From Fimbriimonadaceae bacterium (lineage in GTDB: Bacteria > Armatimonadota > Fimbriimonadia > Fimbriimonadales > Fimbriimonadaceae), in the NCBI GenBank assembly GCA_023957775.1, contig JAMLGR010000002.1, positions 1-64,000 of the forward strand: a stretch of DNA of 64,000 nt, written 5' to 3'. This document shows positions 25,417-35,722 of this stretch, piece after piece. The notes under the pieces are model-generated. The model did no database searches. It worked only from the letters and a program-made list of their open reading frames with translations, and had not been told where the DNA came from. Numbering within the stretch: position 1 is the first letter of the stretch; each line of letters starts with the position of its first letter. Position numbers and translations under genes: made by a program.

Positions 25417-26475
25417 CTAGTCGAACAACCACACGCTGGGCACGAGGCGGTTCTCCTTCCCGTCGTGCACCGCAAAGCTGCCGCCCTTGTTGAACCGGCC
25501 GCCGGCGACCTGGCCCTTCTTGTTCATCGCGTAGAAGTTCACGTCGAAGTTCGGACGGCCCGGGGCGGAGAGGAGGCGGGGGGAACGCGTCTGGTCGCAG
25601 ATGCGCCGAAGCACGTCGAGGATCGCCTGTTCCGGACTCATGCCATGGCGCATGTTCTCGACGACGGTGCGGCTGCCGCAGCTCAGGATTACGGCTTCCC
25701 CGCGTCCCGTGGAACCACACGCGCCGACGTCCCCATCGACGTACAGTCCCGCGCCGACGATCGGGGAATCGCCCACGCGGCCGGGCACCTTGTACGCCAG
25801 GCCGCTGGTGGTCGTGACGCCGGACACCTCGCCCTTCTCGTTCAGCGCCATGCACGAGATTGTGCCGGTGGGACGGCGGCCGCTCTCGACGTCGAGTCCG
25901 GCGCGTTTGAAGTCGGCGCGGATCTCCTCGTCGTCCAGCCAGTCGTCGTCCTTCGAGAGCCGGGTTTTCCAGCGGAGCCACGCCTGGCGGGCCCTGTCGG
26001 TCAGCAGGTTGGTCTCTTCGAAGCCGACCATTCGGGCGAACTCGAGGGCACCCTGGCCGACCAGCAGGACGTGGTCCGTGCGCTCCATGACCTGCTGGGC
26101 GACCCGCGACGGGGTCTTGATATTCTGGAGCGCGGCGACGGCCCCGGCGCGCATGGTCGGTCCGTGCATGCAGCACGAGTCAAGCTCGACGACCCCACGC
26201 TCGTTGGGAAGCCCCCCGTACCCCACGCTCATGTCGTTGGGGTCCTCCTCGACGATGTTGACGCCCGCGATCACGGCGTCCAACGTGTCCGCGCCCGCTC
26301 GCATCTGCTCCATCGCCTTCGCGGTCGCGCGCAGCCCGTTGCCGCTCGAAATCGCGATGGGAATCGCCTGGACGCCGGCTCCCTGGCCCACGCCCCCTCG
26401 GGCGAGGGCGGCAGGAGCCGCCGCGGCGGCCAAGCCGCCGATCAGAACGTCGCGTCGAGAGAGAGAGCCCGCCAT
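25417..26475 (-). CDS. N4-(beta-N-acetylglucosaminyl)-L-asparaginase (Ntn hydrolase)
   Basis: A 352-residue exported enzyme. The start chosen is ATG 26475, which gives MAGSLSRRDVLIGGLAAAAA, a Tat-type signal (SRRDVLIGG). The family precursor self-cleaves before a threonine to give alpha and beta chains; here that is Thr205 in RRPTGTISCMALNEKGEVSG, the new N-terminal nucleophile. Further family segments are DTLDAVIAGVNIVEEDPND, VGYGGLPNERGVVELDS, GRVGDSPIVGAGLYVD and GACGSTGRGEA. It would cleave the GlcNAc-Asn bond of glycopeptides or act as an isoaspartyl/plant-type asparaginase relative. The Tat signal puts it outside the cytoplasm. It fits the nearby mannosidase as a glycoprotein-degrading enzyme, though the two genes are on opposite strands. 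Confidence 0.88.
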   Translation of the reverse strand: MAGSLSRRDVLIGGLAAAAAPAALARGGVGQGAGVQAIPIAISSGNGLRATAKAMEQMRAGADTLDAVIAGVNIVEEDPNDMSVGYGGLPNERGVVELDSCCMHGPTMRAGAVAALQNIKTPSRVAQQVMERTDHVLLVGQGALEFARMVGFEETNLLTDRARQAWLRWKTRLSKDDDWLDDEEIRADFKRAGLDVESGRRPTGTISCMALNEKGEVSGVTTTSGLAYKVPGRVGDSPIVGAGLYVDGDVGACGSTGRGEAVILSCGSRTVVENMRHGMSPEQAILDVLRRICDQTRSPRLLSAPGRPNFDVNFYAMNKKGQVAGGRFNKGGSFAVHDGKENRLVPSVWLFD

Positions 26476-26580
26476 GGGGCAGAGTTCGGCAGGGCAGAAC
26501 CGGTGTCCTCCCACCCTGTGGCTGGTGCCACCCCCGGGGTTTCGCGGCCGTGAAAGCGCGTATCCGCGCAGTCCCAAACG

Positions 26581-26691
26581 CTACGGTGTTCCGGCGGGGC
26601 CGAGCGCCAGAGCTGTGATCAGCGCGCCGAGCACGAACGCTGCGACAAACACCCAACGAAACTGCATCCACTCGGCCATACGAACTCGCAT
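26581..26691 (-). CDS. Possible 36-residue single-span membrane peptide
   Basis: An ATG at 26691 opens a short frame ending at TAG 26581-26583. The peptide has a basic, amphipathic start (MRVRMAEWMQFRW) and one hydrophobic span (VFVAAFVLGALITALALG). GGATAGGG lies just upstream of the ATG. It lies between the asparaginase gene and the repeat array on the same strand. The shape is that of a real small membrane protein, but chance cannot be excluded. Confidence 0.35.
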   Translation of the reverse strand: MRVRMAEWMQFRWVFVAAFVLGALITALALGPAGTP

Positions 26692-26741
26692 CACACCCTA
26701 TCCGACGGACCTCGCCAAGCCTTCGTTCTGACAGTAGGTCC

Positions 26742-26783
26742 TTTGTCGTGGGTCGTCTATCGTTGGTCGTTTGTCGTGGGGCG
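26742..26783. repeat. Heptanucleotide array (TTTGTCG family)
   Basis: Six consecutive heptamers on the plus strand: TTTGTCG, TGGGTCG, TCTATCG, TTGGTCG, TTTGTCG, TGGGGCG. The third unit contains the stop codon of the minus-strand gene beginning at 27455. The same TTTGTCG/TTGGTCG alternation, reverse-complemented, lies in the leader at 41235. Confidence 0.75.
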
Positions 26784-27455
26784 TTCTTTCAGGACGAGAC
26801 CCTTGGTGGCGTGGGTCACGGACCCCCCGGGGGTCCAAAGGTCCACCTCGGTCGCGGATTGGGGAACCGCCTGGGCGAGGAGCACGCGCCAACCCGGGTG
26901 CGACCACTTCTCCCGAATGGCCCGCACGTCCGCGTCCAGACCGAACCCCGCATACGGCTTTTCCGAGAGCCAGCCCGCGGGCAGCGGCTCCCCGTCCCGC
27001 TTGGCGAGCTTCCTGGCGATCGACGGGAACTTCCGCTCCTTCACCGTGTCGAAAAGCGCCGCCGATTGCCCGGCGTTCACTTCCGGCATGGCCCCTCCGA
27101 TCAGCGCGCCGACGTCCAACCCGGTCCACATCGACGCGAGAACGTGCGCGACGCCGAGCACCACGATCGCCCCGACGACGCGCATGACTTTGGATCGCAC
27201 CATCGAAACGATCATCGCGAACAGGACTCCGCCCACGGCTGGGACCAGATAGGGGACCGGCGTGCGAGGGTAGAGCGGCTGCAGGAGCCACAAGACCCCG
27301 AAGCCGCACGCCGCGTAGAACGCGAAGAAGCCCCAGCGCACGATCTTCCGGCTCAGCGTCCAGACCAGATAGAGGGCGACCACCGCGATCACGAGCACGA
27401 CGGCCAACACGGCCGTGGGATCCATGCCCTTCATCCACTCCATCGGGAGACTCAT
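26757..27455 (-). CDS. Membrane protein of unknown function coupled to the uvrA C-terminal half
   Basis: A 232-residue protein with about four hydrophobic segments in the first 115 residues ([72 protein letters not shown]), followed by a soluble tail of about 110 residues. No family is recognised. Its ATG overlaps the stop of the upstream uvrA half by four bases (ATGA), so the two are translationally coupled. The last residues (ERPTTNDQR) are read from a heptanucleotide array, which also supplies the stop codon, so the C-terminus looks repeat-derived. Confidence 0.75.
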   Translation of the reverse strand: MSLPMEWMKGMDPTAVLAVVLVIAVVALYLVWTLSRKIVRWGFFAFYAACGFGVLWLLQPLYPRTPVPYLVPAVGGVLFAMIVSMVRSKVMRVVGAIVVLGVAHVLASMWTGLDVGALIGGAMPEVNAGQSAALFDTVKERKFPSIARKLAKRDGEPLPAGWLSEKPYAGFGLDADVRAIREKWSHPGWRVLLAQAVPQSATEVDLWTPGGSVTHATKGLVLKERPTTNDQR

Positions 27456-28519
27456 CGAACTTTGGCGGGCGACTTTGCGCGTTTCTCGGCAACCTTCAGG
27501 TCACCCGGCGGCCGGGACTTTTCCAGCATGGCCTTGAGGTACCGCCCCGTGTGCGAGTCCGGGTTGGAGGCGACCTGCTCGGGTGTGCCAAAGGCCACGA
27601 CCCGCCCTCCTCCGGTGCCGCCCTCGGGCCCCAGATCGATCAGCCAGTCCGCCGTCTTGATCACGTCGAGATTGTGTTCGATCACCAGCACCGTGTTGCC
27701 CTGATCCACGAGTTGGTGCAGCACGCCCAGCAACCGCCGCACGTCCTCGAAGTGGAGCCCGGTCGTCGGTTCGTCGAGGATGTAGATCGTAGACCCCGTC
27801 GAGCGCTTCGACAGCTCGGCGGCAAGCTTGATGCGTTGAGCCTCGCCACCGGAGAGCGTGGTAGCGGGCTGCCCCATCCGGATATAGCCCAGGCCGACCT
27901 CCTCCAACGTCGCGAGCTTGCGGTAGATCTTGGGAATGGGCTGAAAGAACGCGCACGCCTCCTCGAGGGTCATCTGCAGGACGTCTGCGATCGACTTGCC
28001 CTTGTACTTCACCTCGAGGGTCTCGCGGTTGTAGCGCTTGCCCTTGCACACCTCGCAAGGCACGTAAACGTCCGGCAAGAAGTGCATCTCGATCTTGATG
28101 ATCCCGTCGCCCTTGCAAGCCTCGCAGCGCCCACCCTTCACGTTGAACGAGAACCGCCCGGGCTTGTAGCCGCGAATCTGGGCGTCCGGCGTGCGCGCGA
28201 ACAGGTCGCGGATCAAGTCGAAGGTGCCCGTGTAGGTCGCTGGGTTCGAGCGCGGCGTCCGACCGATGGGCGACTGGTCGATGTCGATCACCTTGTCGAG
28301 CGCCTCGTGGCCCTCGAGGGAGTCGTGTTCGCTCCACACGCCCCGCGTGCCGTACACCTCGTACATCAGGCGTGGGAAGAGCGTGTCCTGCACCAGCGTG
28401 GATTTGCCGCTTCCGGAAACGCCGGTCACCCCGATGAACAACCCGAGGGGAAACGCCACATCGACGTTTTGCAGGTTGTTTCCCCGCGCCCCCCGCAACA
28501 CAAGCCAACCCTCGGACAT
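27452..28519 (-). CDS. uvrA: UvrA, C-terminal ATPase half (split gene)
   Basis: A 355-residue protein equal to the second half of UvrA, the damage-recognition subunit of nucleotide excision repair. It starts exactly where the second ABC module starts in full-length UvrA ([20 protein letters not shown]). Intact parts: Walker [10 protein letters not shown], zinc-binding CEACKGDG...[10 protein letters not shown], the ABC signature [11 protein letters not shown], Walker [12 protein letters not shown] and the H-loop [11 protein letters not shown]. The start is ATG 28519, or a TTG at 28537. It lies 39 bases downstream of the SARP-type regulator gene and overlaps the next membrane gene by four bases. 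The N-terminal half is a separate gene at 31834-33696, same strand. Confidence 0.93.
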   Translation of the reverse strand: MSEGWLVLRGARGNNLQNVDVAFPLGLFIGVTGVSGSGKSTLVQDTLFPRLMYEVYGTRGVWSEHDSLEGHEALDKVIDIDQSPIGRTPRSNPATYTGTFDLIRDLFARTPDAQIRGYKPGRFSFNVKGGRCEACKGDGIIKIEMHFLPDVYVPCEVCKGKRYNRETLEVKYKGKSIADVLQMTLEEACAFFQPIPKIYRKLATLEEVGLGYIRMGQPATTLSGGEAQRIKLAAELSKRSTGSTIYILDEPTTGLHFEDVRRLLGVLHQLVDQGNTVLVIEHNLDVIKTADWLIDLGPEGGTGGGRVVAFGTPEQVASNPDSHTGRYLKAMLEKSRPPGDLKVAEKRAKSPAKVR

Positions 28520-28558
28520 GTGGACACCAGTATACAATGTTGGCTGGCGCTCCGACGA

Positions 28559-29917
28559 TCAGGCCAGATTGAGAAGGCGACGCTTGCGGTCTTGGAGGCG
28601 TGGTGTCGGCAACAGACCGGCCCGCCTTCGAATCCCCTCCGCCGAACGCCACAGCGAAAGCGCCTGCTTCCCGTTGCCTACCTTGGCCCAGGCTTCAGCC
28701 TCTGCCTCCTTCGCATAAAGGGATCGCAGCGGGTACCCCTGTCGACGTGCCTCCGCACCTACCGAAGCCAGGCGCTGGAGCGCCTCTTCAGGACGACGCC
28801 GAGCCATCAATTCCTCACCCTCGGCGAGTCCCAACATCAAGGTCGCCCATCGGTCCACCCGGGGATTGTAAAGGGACTTGGCAAACTCGGCGCCCTCCTG
28901 GACACGCTCCAACTCCCCCGCTTCGGCCGCCAACAGCGCGTAATTGCACCAGAATCCGAGCTGCGCATGGCGCTCAAGGGGATCTACACGCCCGCGAACC
29001 TCCGCCAGGATCGCAAGCGCATCCGCAAATCGAGCGCGATGCCAAAGCCGTTCCGCGGCATAGCTCTGGCAAATCACGTTGGCGGCCGCGCCTCTACGAG
29101 TCTTGGAGAGCCACTCCTGCGCGACGGTGTCCGCCTCGTCGATCAAGCCTGACTCCAACAGGGCGAACCCGAGCATCGCTTCGGTGCGCAACGAGGCCAT
29201 CCGATCGCCCCGCCACAAAGCGAGGCGGTTGGCTTTGCGGAACGCGCCCTGCGCCGCCTGGAGGGCCAAATCGCGGTAGAGGAGTTCGCCCTGAAACTCC
29301 AGATGCTCCACAGCGCAAACATCGGTTCGCCTCCGCGGCCGGGTCCTGCGCATCAGTTCGAGCATTCGATCCGGATCGACGATCTGGGCCATTTCGCGAC
29401 CTCCTATGAGAAGGCATCGCGCCGCGTCCACGTCGACGCGGCTGACCTCCTCGACCGCCATGACGTAGGCTTCTGCCGGGGATGGGTCGGTGGCAGGCTC
29501 GCCCGGGGCAAGGATGGCCACCTCGTCTCGAATCGCATCGAGCCACGGATGGGCGATGCCTGGGGCGATCAGGGCGCCGCTCGCTTCTCGACCGTCGGGG
29601 AGCCGCAAATCCAACCCCACGGCCCCCGGCCGGAGTCGGAGCCGGTGCCCGTCCGATTCGATCGCCCCTGGCCCGAGCCACCGCCGAAGCCGGAAGATCG
29701 TCTGTCTCAGCGCGTTGAGCGCTCCAGCTCCGGGAGAGTCGGGATAGAGGCGTGCGGCGCACTCCTCCCTTCCCGTCCAAGCCTGCCCACGCAGGGCAAG
29801 CACTGCGAGCAGAGTGGCGGTGCATTGCGTGGGCGGGGAAGCGAGATCCTCGTTTCCCCTGCGGACCTCGTACCGACCACCTAGACGAATCTGCCACCTG
29901 CACTGCACGTGGCTCAT
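28559..29917 (-). CDS. SARP-type winged-helix regulator with TPR-like C-terminal region
   Basis: A 452-residue regulator. Residues 1-110 form an OmpR/SARP-like winged helix: LLAVLALRGQAWTGREECAARLYPDSPG, then the recognition region ALNALRQTIFRLRRWLG and a wing (IESDGHRLRLRP). The rest is a helical-repeat array rich in Ala, Leu and Arg with TPR-like spacing (AMLGFALLESGLIDEADTVA, GFWCNYALLAAEAGELERVQ). Proteins of this plan usually activate a nearby gene. It is divergent from the PEP-CTERM gene; the gap holds a tandem heptamer operator (29999-30038) of the type SARPs bind. It lies between the two uvrA halves and is 39 bases upstream of the C-terminal half. Confidence 0.78.
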   Translation of the reverse strand: MSHVQCRWQIRLGGRYEVRRGNEDLASPPTQCTATLLAVLALRGQAWTGREECAARLYPDSPGAGALNALRQTIFRLRRWLGPGAIESDGHRLRLRPGAVGLDLRLPDGREASGALIAPGIAHPWLDAIRDEVAILAPGEPATDPSPAEAYVMAVEEVSRVDVDAARCLLIGGREMAQIVDPDRMLELMRRTRPRRRTDVCAVEHLEFQGELLYRDLALQAAQGAFRKANRLALWRGDRMASLRTEAMLGFALLESGLIDEADTVAQEWLSKTRRGAAANVICQSYAAERLWHRARFADALAILAEVRGRVDPLERHAQLGFWCNYALLAAEAGELERVQEGAEFAKSLYNPRVDRWATLMLGLAEGEELMARRRPEEALQRLASVGAEARRQGYPLRSLYAKEAEAEAWAKVGNGKQALSLWRSAEGIRRRAGLLPTPRLQDRKRRLLNLA

Positions 29918-29998
29918 ATCTGATTATGGTCCCTCCCGAGCCTCGCCGACGCCCCTTCCACGAGGTGAAAGCCCGCATTGTTGCCAGCTCGTTCGCCA

Positions 29999-30053
29999 CC
30001 AACGGCTCCTTCTCCGCTGCGTAACGGACCTGTAACGGCCAGACCCGTACCAT
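29999..30053 (+). promoter_or_regulatory. Putative SARP operator and -10 of the PEP-CTERM gene
   Basis: GTAACGG occurs at 30021-30027 and again at 30032-30038, exactly 11 bases apart. CCAACGG lies in the same register at 29999-30005, 22 bases before the first. Nine bases after the last copy is TACCAT (30048-30053), a possible -10. Known SARP activators bind heptamer direct repeats with 11-bp periodicity just upstream of the -10. The predicted transcript would have a leader of about 80 bases before the GTG at 30139. Confidence 0.5.
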
Positions 30054-30138
30054 GGAGTTGTCGGTTCTGCGTGAGTCGTCGGGCGGACACCCATCGTATG
30101 CGGTCGACCGGCATGCAACCGAAAGGGAGGAAACTGCT

Positions 30139-30831
30139 GTGATAACAACAACGAGACACTGCCGGCCCTTCGCGCGGTCGCTCGTGGTCGTCGCCGCGAT
30201 CGTCGCGGTCCACCCGGCATTCGGTGACATCGCTTACAACAATCTGGGCACGGACGACGCGTTCAACCACAACGACGGTTGGAACGTAGGCTACTACACG
30301 GGAGGTCACTGGAGCCACGGGTTCCTGTTCACATCGGCCACCACGGGCATGTTGGATCGGATCCTGATTGGGCTCTCCCGATCCTCCGGAACCAACGCCA
30401 TGCACGTCGATCTCTATGCGGCGAGGGACGCTGGGGGTGGAGATCTCCGCCTGGGCACCCAGCTCAAGGGATGGGACGTGGTGGACCTACCCCAGTTTGG
30501 CGATCCCAACATGACGCCGACGTTGCTGACCAACAACGACTCCGGTGTCACCCTGTCGGCTGGTGGCGCTTACTACCTGGTCGCGGAGCCCGGTGCGCCC
30601 GACTTCTTCGGCTTCTTCAACACCAACAGCACGGGCGCTGCGGGCAAATACGTCTATTGGGACCAGCCCCTGAACGGCGGGCAGGGAGACTGGAACTATC
30701 AGTATGGAGGCACCACCGGGGCCTTTCGAGTTGAAACGGCGGTACCCGAGCCGGCGACGATTCTGGTCCTCGCCCTCGGAGGCGCGGGAGTCTGCCGCAG
30801 GAGACGATCGAAAGGGCTCTGCGCCCACTAG
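30139..30831 (+). CDS. PEP-CTERM sorting-domain exported protein
   Basis: A 230-residue secreted protein. I start at GTG 30139 because AGGGAGGA lies about eight bases upstream and because this gives a clean signal peptide (SLVVVAAIVAVHPAFG, cleaved before DIAYNN). The C-terminus is a complete PEP-CTERM tag: VPEPAT, a hydrophobic span (ILVLALGGAGV) and an Arg cluster (CRRRRSK). The mature part is beta-rich with many Gly, Asn, Tyr and Trp (YYTGGHWSHGFLFTSATTGML). This resembles the choice-of-anchor style PEP-CTERM proteins. It is the likely substrate class of the exosortase at 45.2 kb and may be exported to the envelope or matrix. Confidence 0.88.
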   Translation: MITTTRHCRPFARSLVVVAAIVAVHPAFGDIAYNNLGTDDAFNHNDGWNVGYYTGGHWSHGFLFTSATTGMLDRILIGLSRSSGTNAMHVDLYAARDAGGGDLRLGTQLKGWDVVDLPQFGDPNMTPTLLTNNDSGVTLSAGGAYYLVAEPGAPDFFGFFNTNSTGAAGKYVYWDQPLNGGQGDWNYQYGGTTGAFRVETAVPEPATILVLALGGAGVCRRRRSKGLCAH

Positions 30832-30872
30832 CAGGTTGCTGAAGAACGACCTCGAACAGGTCGCAGACGGTT

Positions 30873-30903
30873 GCCCGGGGTCGAGCGCAGCAAGACCCCG
30901 GGC
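30873..30903 (+). terminator. Perfect 10-bp hairpin after the PEP-CTERM gene
   Basis: GCCCGGGGTC and GACCCCGGGC are exact inverted repeats around an 11-base loop, 42 bases after the PEP-CTERM stop codon. The position fits a transcript end. There is no following T run, so it may instead be a Rho-aided or stabilising hairpin. Confidence 0.4.
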
Positions 30904-31007
30904 TTGAATGGCGGTCGAGGGCACCCGAAGCGGACCCATCGCGGCCGCATGGAGTTGGTTCCCCCCGCCCCATCGCCACCGCAGGACCGTGAGCGTGAAT
31001 CCCTCCC

Positions 31008-31033
31008 TGCGCCCTTTGCGTTCCTTGCGTGAC
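31008..31033. repeat. Dispersed TTTGCG-type repeat copy
   Basis: The stretch TGCGCCCTTTGCGTTCCTTG and the following CGTGAC match, reverse-complemented, the repeat at 41201-41233 (CACGCAAAGAACGCAAAGG). The rest of the gap between the PEP-CTERM and msrA genes (30832-31102) has no other recognised feature apart from the hairpin. Confidence 0.6.
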
Positions 31034-31102
31034 AACCCCTCCGCGACAGTTCATGAAACTCCCGGCGCGGTTCGCGTGTTAGAGAGGTGTACGAGGTCCA
31101 CC

Positions 31103-31774
31103 ATGTTCATGAAACTCCTGATCGCCGCCGCCATGACCGCCGGGACCGCGTGTGTTCTACAATCCACCCCAATGCAAGCTCCAAACGAACCGACCCCTCC
31201 CGGCCAATCCACCCTCGTGGTCGCAGGTGGGTGTTTTTGGTGCCTCGAGACGCAGTTCGAGCGGTTGAAGGGCGTGTCCAAGGTCGAGAGCGGCTACGCC
31301 GGCGGCTCCATGGCGAACCCCACGTACGAGCAGGTGTGCACCGGCACCACCGGCCACGCCGAGGCCGTCAAGATCTTCTTCGACCCCAAGGTGATCAGCG
31401 CCGACGACCTCCTGCACGTCTTCTTCACGATCCACGACCCGACCACGTTGAACAGCCAGGGCCCGGACCACGGCACGCAGTACCGGTCCGCGATCTTCTA
31501 CTCGAACGACGTCGAGAAGGCCCGGGCTGAGAAGATCAAGGCCGAAATCGCGAACGAGAAGATCTGGCCCAACCCGATCGTGACGACGATCGAGCCGCTG
31601 AAGAACTACACGCGCGCCGAGGAGTACCACCAGGACTATTACAAGAAGTTCGAGGAGGGAACCACCACGGTCAAAGCGGGCATGAACGCGGGCTACTGCA
31701 CCGCGATCATCGAGCCCAAGGTGACCAAGTTCCGCCAGAAGTACGCCCACCTGCTGAAGGGCGGAACCCGCTAG
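31103..31774 (+). CDS. msrA: Peptide-methionine (S)-S-oxide reductase MsrA, exported
   Basis: A 223-residue repair enzyme that reduces S-methionine sulfoxide in proteins. The active-site motif is VVAGGCFWCLETQFERLKGV, with catalytic Cys at residue 44. Supporting segments are SGYAGGSMANPTYEQVCTGTTGHAEAV, FFTIHDPTTLNSQGPDHGTQYRSAIF and YHQDYYKKF. The chosen ATG, preceded by ACGAGG, adds an N-terminal hydrophobic leader (MFMKLLIAAAMTAGTAC) that looks like a signal peptide or weak lipobox, so the enzyme probably acts outside the cytoplasm. A late Cys (AGYC) could be the resolving residue. It lies between the two uvrA halves, convergent with the N-terminal half. Confidence 0.93.
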   Translation: MFMKLLIAAAMTAGTACVLQSTPMQAPNEPTPPGQSTLVVAGGCFWCLETQFERLKGVSKVESGYAGGSMANPTYEQVCTGTTGHAEAVKIFFDPKVISADDLLHVFFTIHDPTTLNSQGPDHGTQYRSAIFYSNDVEKARAEKIKAEIANEKIWPNPIVTTIEPLKNYTRAEEYHQDYYKKFEEGTTTVKAGMNAGYCTAIIEPKVTKFRQKYAHLLKGGTR

Positions 31775-31833
31775 GCGGTCTCGGCGGCCCGTCGCTGCGC
31801 GATGAAGTCGGGCCCGCATGAGAGCTTCTCAGC

Positions 31834-33696
<1,863 letters not shown>

Positions 33697-33831
33697 CTGC
33701 CCATTCTACCGTGCCAAGCAGTAGACGCACGACGGGGTAAATGCGACAGCCGGCCAAACCTGGTCGTTCGACGCGTGCCCCGGCGCAGCTTCGTCCGTTT
33801 GATCAGTAGCAAGATTTGGAGGACACAGAAG

Positions 33832-35355
33832 ATGCTCACCACCATCATCGCGGCGTCGGCCCTGCTCGGCGGCGCCCCCAAGGGAGGCACGACGATCGTC
33901 GCGGCTTCCCTGTTCAAGAACGGTTATGCCGTGGTCACACGCGAGGTTCCGCTCGTCGACGGCGAGGCCATCATCTCGGACATCCCGCAAGCGGCCCTCG
34001 GCACGTTTTGGGTGACCGCCACACCCGGGGTCACGCTCACGGAGGTCGTCAACGGCACCGAGGAGAGCACCGTGAAGAGCGCGGCCGGGTCCATCGACGA
34101 GGTGCTTGCCTTAAACGAGGGCAAGGAGCTGGTTCTCATGGCGCGCGAGTCCGGGAAGGTCGAGGGCAAGCTGCTCAGCGCGGCCGGCTCCGCGCTGATC
34201 ATCCAGACTCAAAGCGGCGTGCTCGTCATTCCGAAGAGCTCGGTAAGTTCGGTGCTGGGATCGGGCATCGCATGGTCGAAGGAGTCCAAGACGACCCGGC
34301 GCGTGATCCGAGTCAAGGGCAAGGGCCCCGCTTCCGCCAAGGTGATTCTGGTGGGACTGGAGCGCGGGATGACCTGGGCCCCGGCCTATTCGATCGACAT
34401 CTCGAACGAGAAGAAGCTCTCGATCATCGGCAAAGCCACGATCCTCAACGACCTCGGCGATCTCGACGGGATCGAGACCCGGCTGATCACGGGCTTCCCG
34501 AACGTTCCGTTCGCGGGGAGTCCCGATCCGTTCACCAGCGGGGCGAACGTCGACCAGTTCGTGGGTGGCCTGATCGCTCTCGGGGCTCCGGAGGCCGCGA
34601 AGGCGCCGGGCATGATGACTCAAAACGCCATGCGGCGGGACCGCATGCAGGAGTTCGACGAGGCGTTCCAAGTGAGCACCCTGCCAGGGCTTGCCGCCGA
34701 AGACCTGTTCTTCTACCGCCAACCCGCCGTCGCGCTCAAGAAGGGGGAGCGCGGCTACTATGTGCTGTTCAAGAGCGAGGCGGAGTACGAGCACCTCTAC
34801 ACGTGGTCGATCCCCGACACGCTGCCCGACGACAACCGACCGCAGCCCGACCTCTCCACCATCGGGGACGTGTGGCATGCGCTGAAGTTCAAGAACGGAT
34901 CGTCGATGCCTTGGACCACCGCACCGGCAACCGTGTTCAAGAACGGCGAGATCCTCGGCCAGGACGAGTCGCGCTACACGGCCGTCGGCGCCGACGCCCT
35001 GATCCGCATCACCAAAGCGCTCGATGTGCGGGCGGACCAGTCCGAAGAGGAGATCGAGCGGGAGCGCGGCGCCCTCAAGGTGAACAGCTCGAACCCGACG
35101 CACGACCTCGTGACGGTGAAGGGCACGCTCGAAATCCAGAATCGGAAGCCCGAGGCGATCAAGATGAAGGTCACGAAGGACGTCACCGGCGAGGTCACGG
35201 CCTCGACGGGCGACGCCAAGGTGATGAAGAACACCAAAGGCCTGCGCGATGTCAACGCGCACGCCCGGATCGAGTGGACGCCCACCGTGGCCGCCGGCAA
35301 GACCATCACGCTGACCTACACGTACAAGGTCTACGTCCCCACCCGCGGCTACTAG
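33832..35355 (+). CDS. Exported protein, possibly DUF4139-like
   Basis: A 507-residue protein from ATG 33832, with GGAGG nine bases upstream. The N-terminus is a weak signal (MLTTIIAASALLGGAPKGGT). Early strands read VAASLFKNGYAVVTREVPLVDGEAIISDIP, the opening found in DUF4139/mucoidy-inhibitor-like proteins. A middle region (RGMTWAPAYSIDISNEKKLSIIGKATILNDLGDL) also fits that family's W-x-P-x-Y strand pattern. The C-terminal part is beta-rich (TVKGTLEIQNRKPEAIKMKVTKDVTGEV), ending in an immunoglobulin-like strand (ITLTYTYKVYVP). I infer a periplasmic or surface role. The family assignment is tentative. It is divergent from the uvrA N-half and followed by a small lipoprotein gene. Confidence 0.68.
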   Translation: MLTTIIAASALLGGAPKGGTTIVAASLFKNGYAVVTREVPLVDGEAIISDIPQAALGTFWVTATPGVTLTEVVNGTEESTVKSAAGSIDEVLALNEGKELVLMARESGKVEGKLLSAAGSALIIQTQSGVLVIPKSSVSSVLGSGIAWSKESKTTRRVIRVKGKGPASAKVILVGLERGMTWAPAYSIDISNEKKLSIIGKATILNDLGDLDGIETRLITGFPNVPFAGSPDPFTSGANVDQFVGGLIALGAPEAAKAPGMMTQNAMRRDRMQEFDEAFQVSTLPGLAAEDLFFYRQPAVALKKGERGYYVLFKSEAEYEHLYTWSIPDTLPDDNRPQPDLSTIGDVWHALKFKNGSSMPWTTAPATVFKNGEILGQDESRYTAVGADALIRITKALDVRADQSEEEIERERGALKVNSSNPTHDLVTVKGTLEIQNRKPEAIKMKVTKDVTGEVTASTGDAKVMKNTKGLRDVNAHARIEWTPTVAAGKTITLTYTYKVYVPTRGY

Positions 35356-35384
35356 CCGCGGTTGGAGGCTACACTACCACTAAC

Positions 35385-35660
35385 ATGAAGACCCTCCTTC
35401 TCCCCTTGGCCCTGGCCCTACTGGTCGGTTGTGGGCCTGCCCCTGAAGAGCCACCCGCGCCGACGCCCGCGCAGACCCAAGCTGCCGGCTCCGATCCCGG
35501 CATCACGCCCATGACTCCGACCCCGATGCCCAACGCCCCGGTCGCCGGCTCGGAGTCGCTCCAAGGGGGAGGCAGCGCCGTGGGCCAAATCGCGAAGGAT
35601 CGAGCCCGCAGCCTCGGCGGCGGCTCAAGCCTCGACCAGATGGCCCCCGACGGCCAATAG
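35385..35660 (+). CDS. Small Pro-rich lipoprotein
   Basis: A 91-residue lipoprotein. MKTLLLPLALALLVGCGPAP carries the lipobox LVGC with the lipid-modified Cys at residue 16. The rest is a low-complexity Pro/Ala/Thr linker (PTPAQTQ, TPMTPTPMPNAP) and a short charged tail (GQIAKDRARSLGGG). It is 29 bases downstream of the exported-protein gene and probably co-transcribed. No function can be given. Confidence 0.72.
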   Translation: MKTLLLPLALALLVGCGPAPEEPPAPTPAQTQAAGSDPGITPMTPTPMPNAPVAGSESLQGGGSAVGQIAKDRARSLGGGSSLDQMAPDGQ

Positions 35661-35722
35661 CCGAGCACGACGAACGAAAAACGAAGCGGAACCGTCACCC
35701 TCGCACCTGGAGTAAATCGAAT

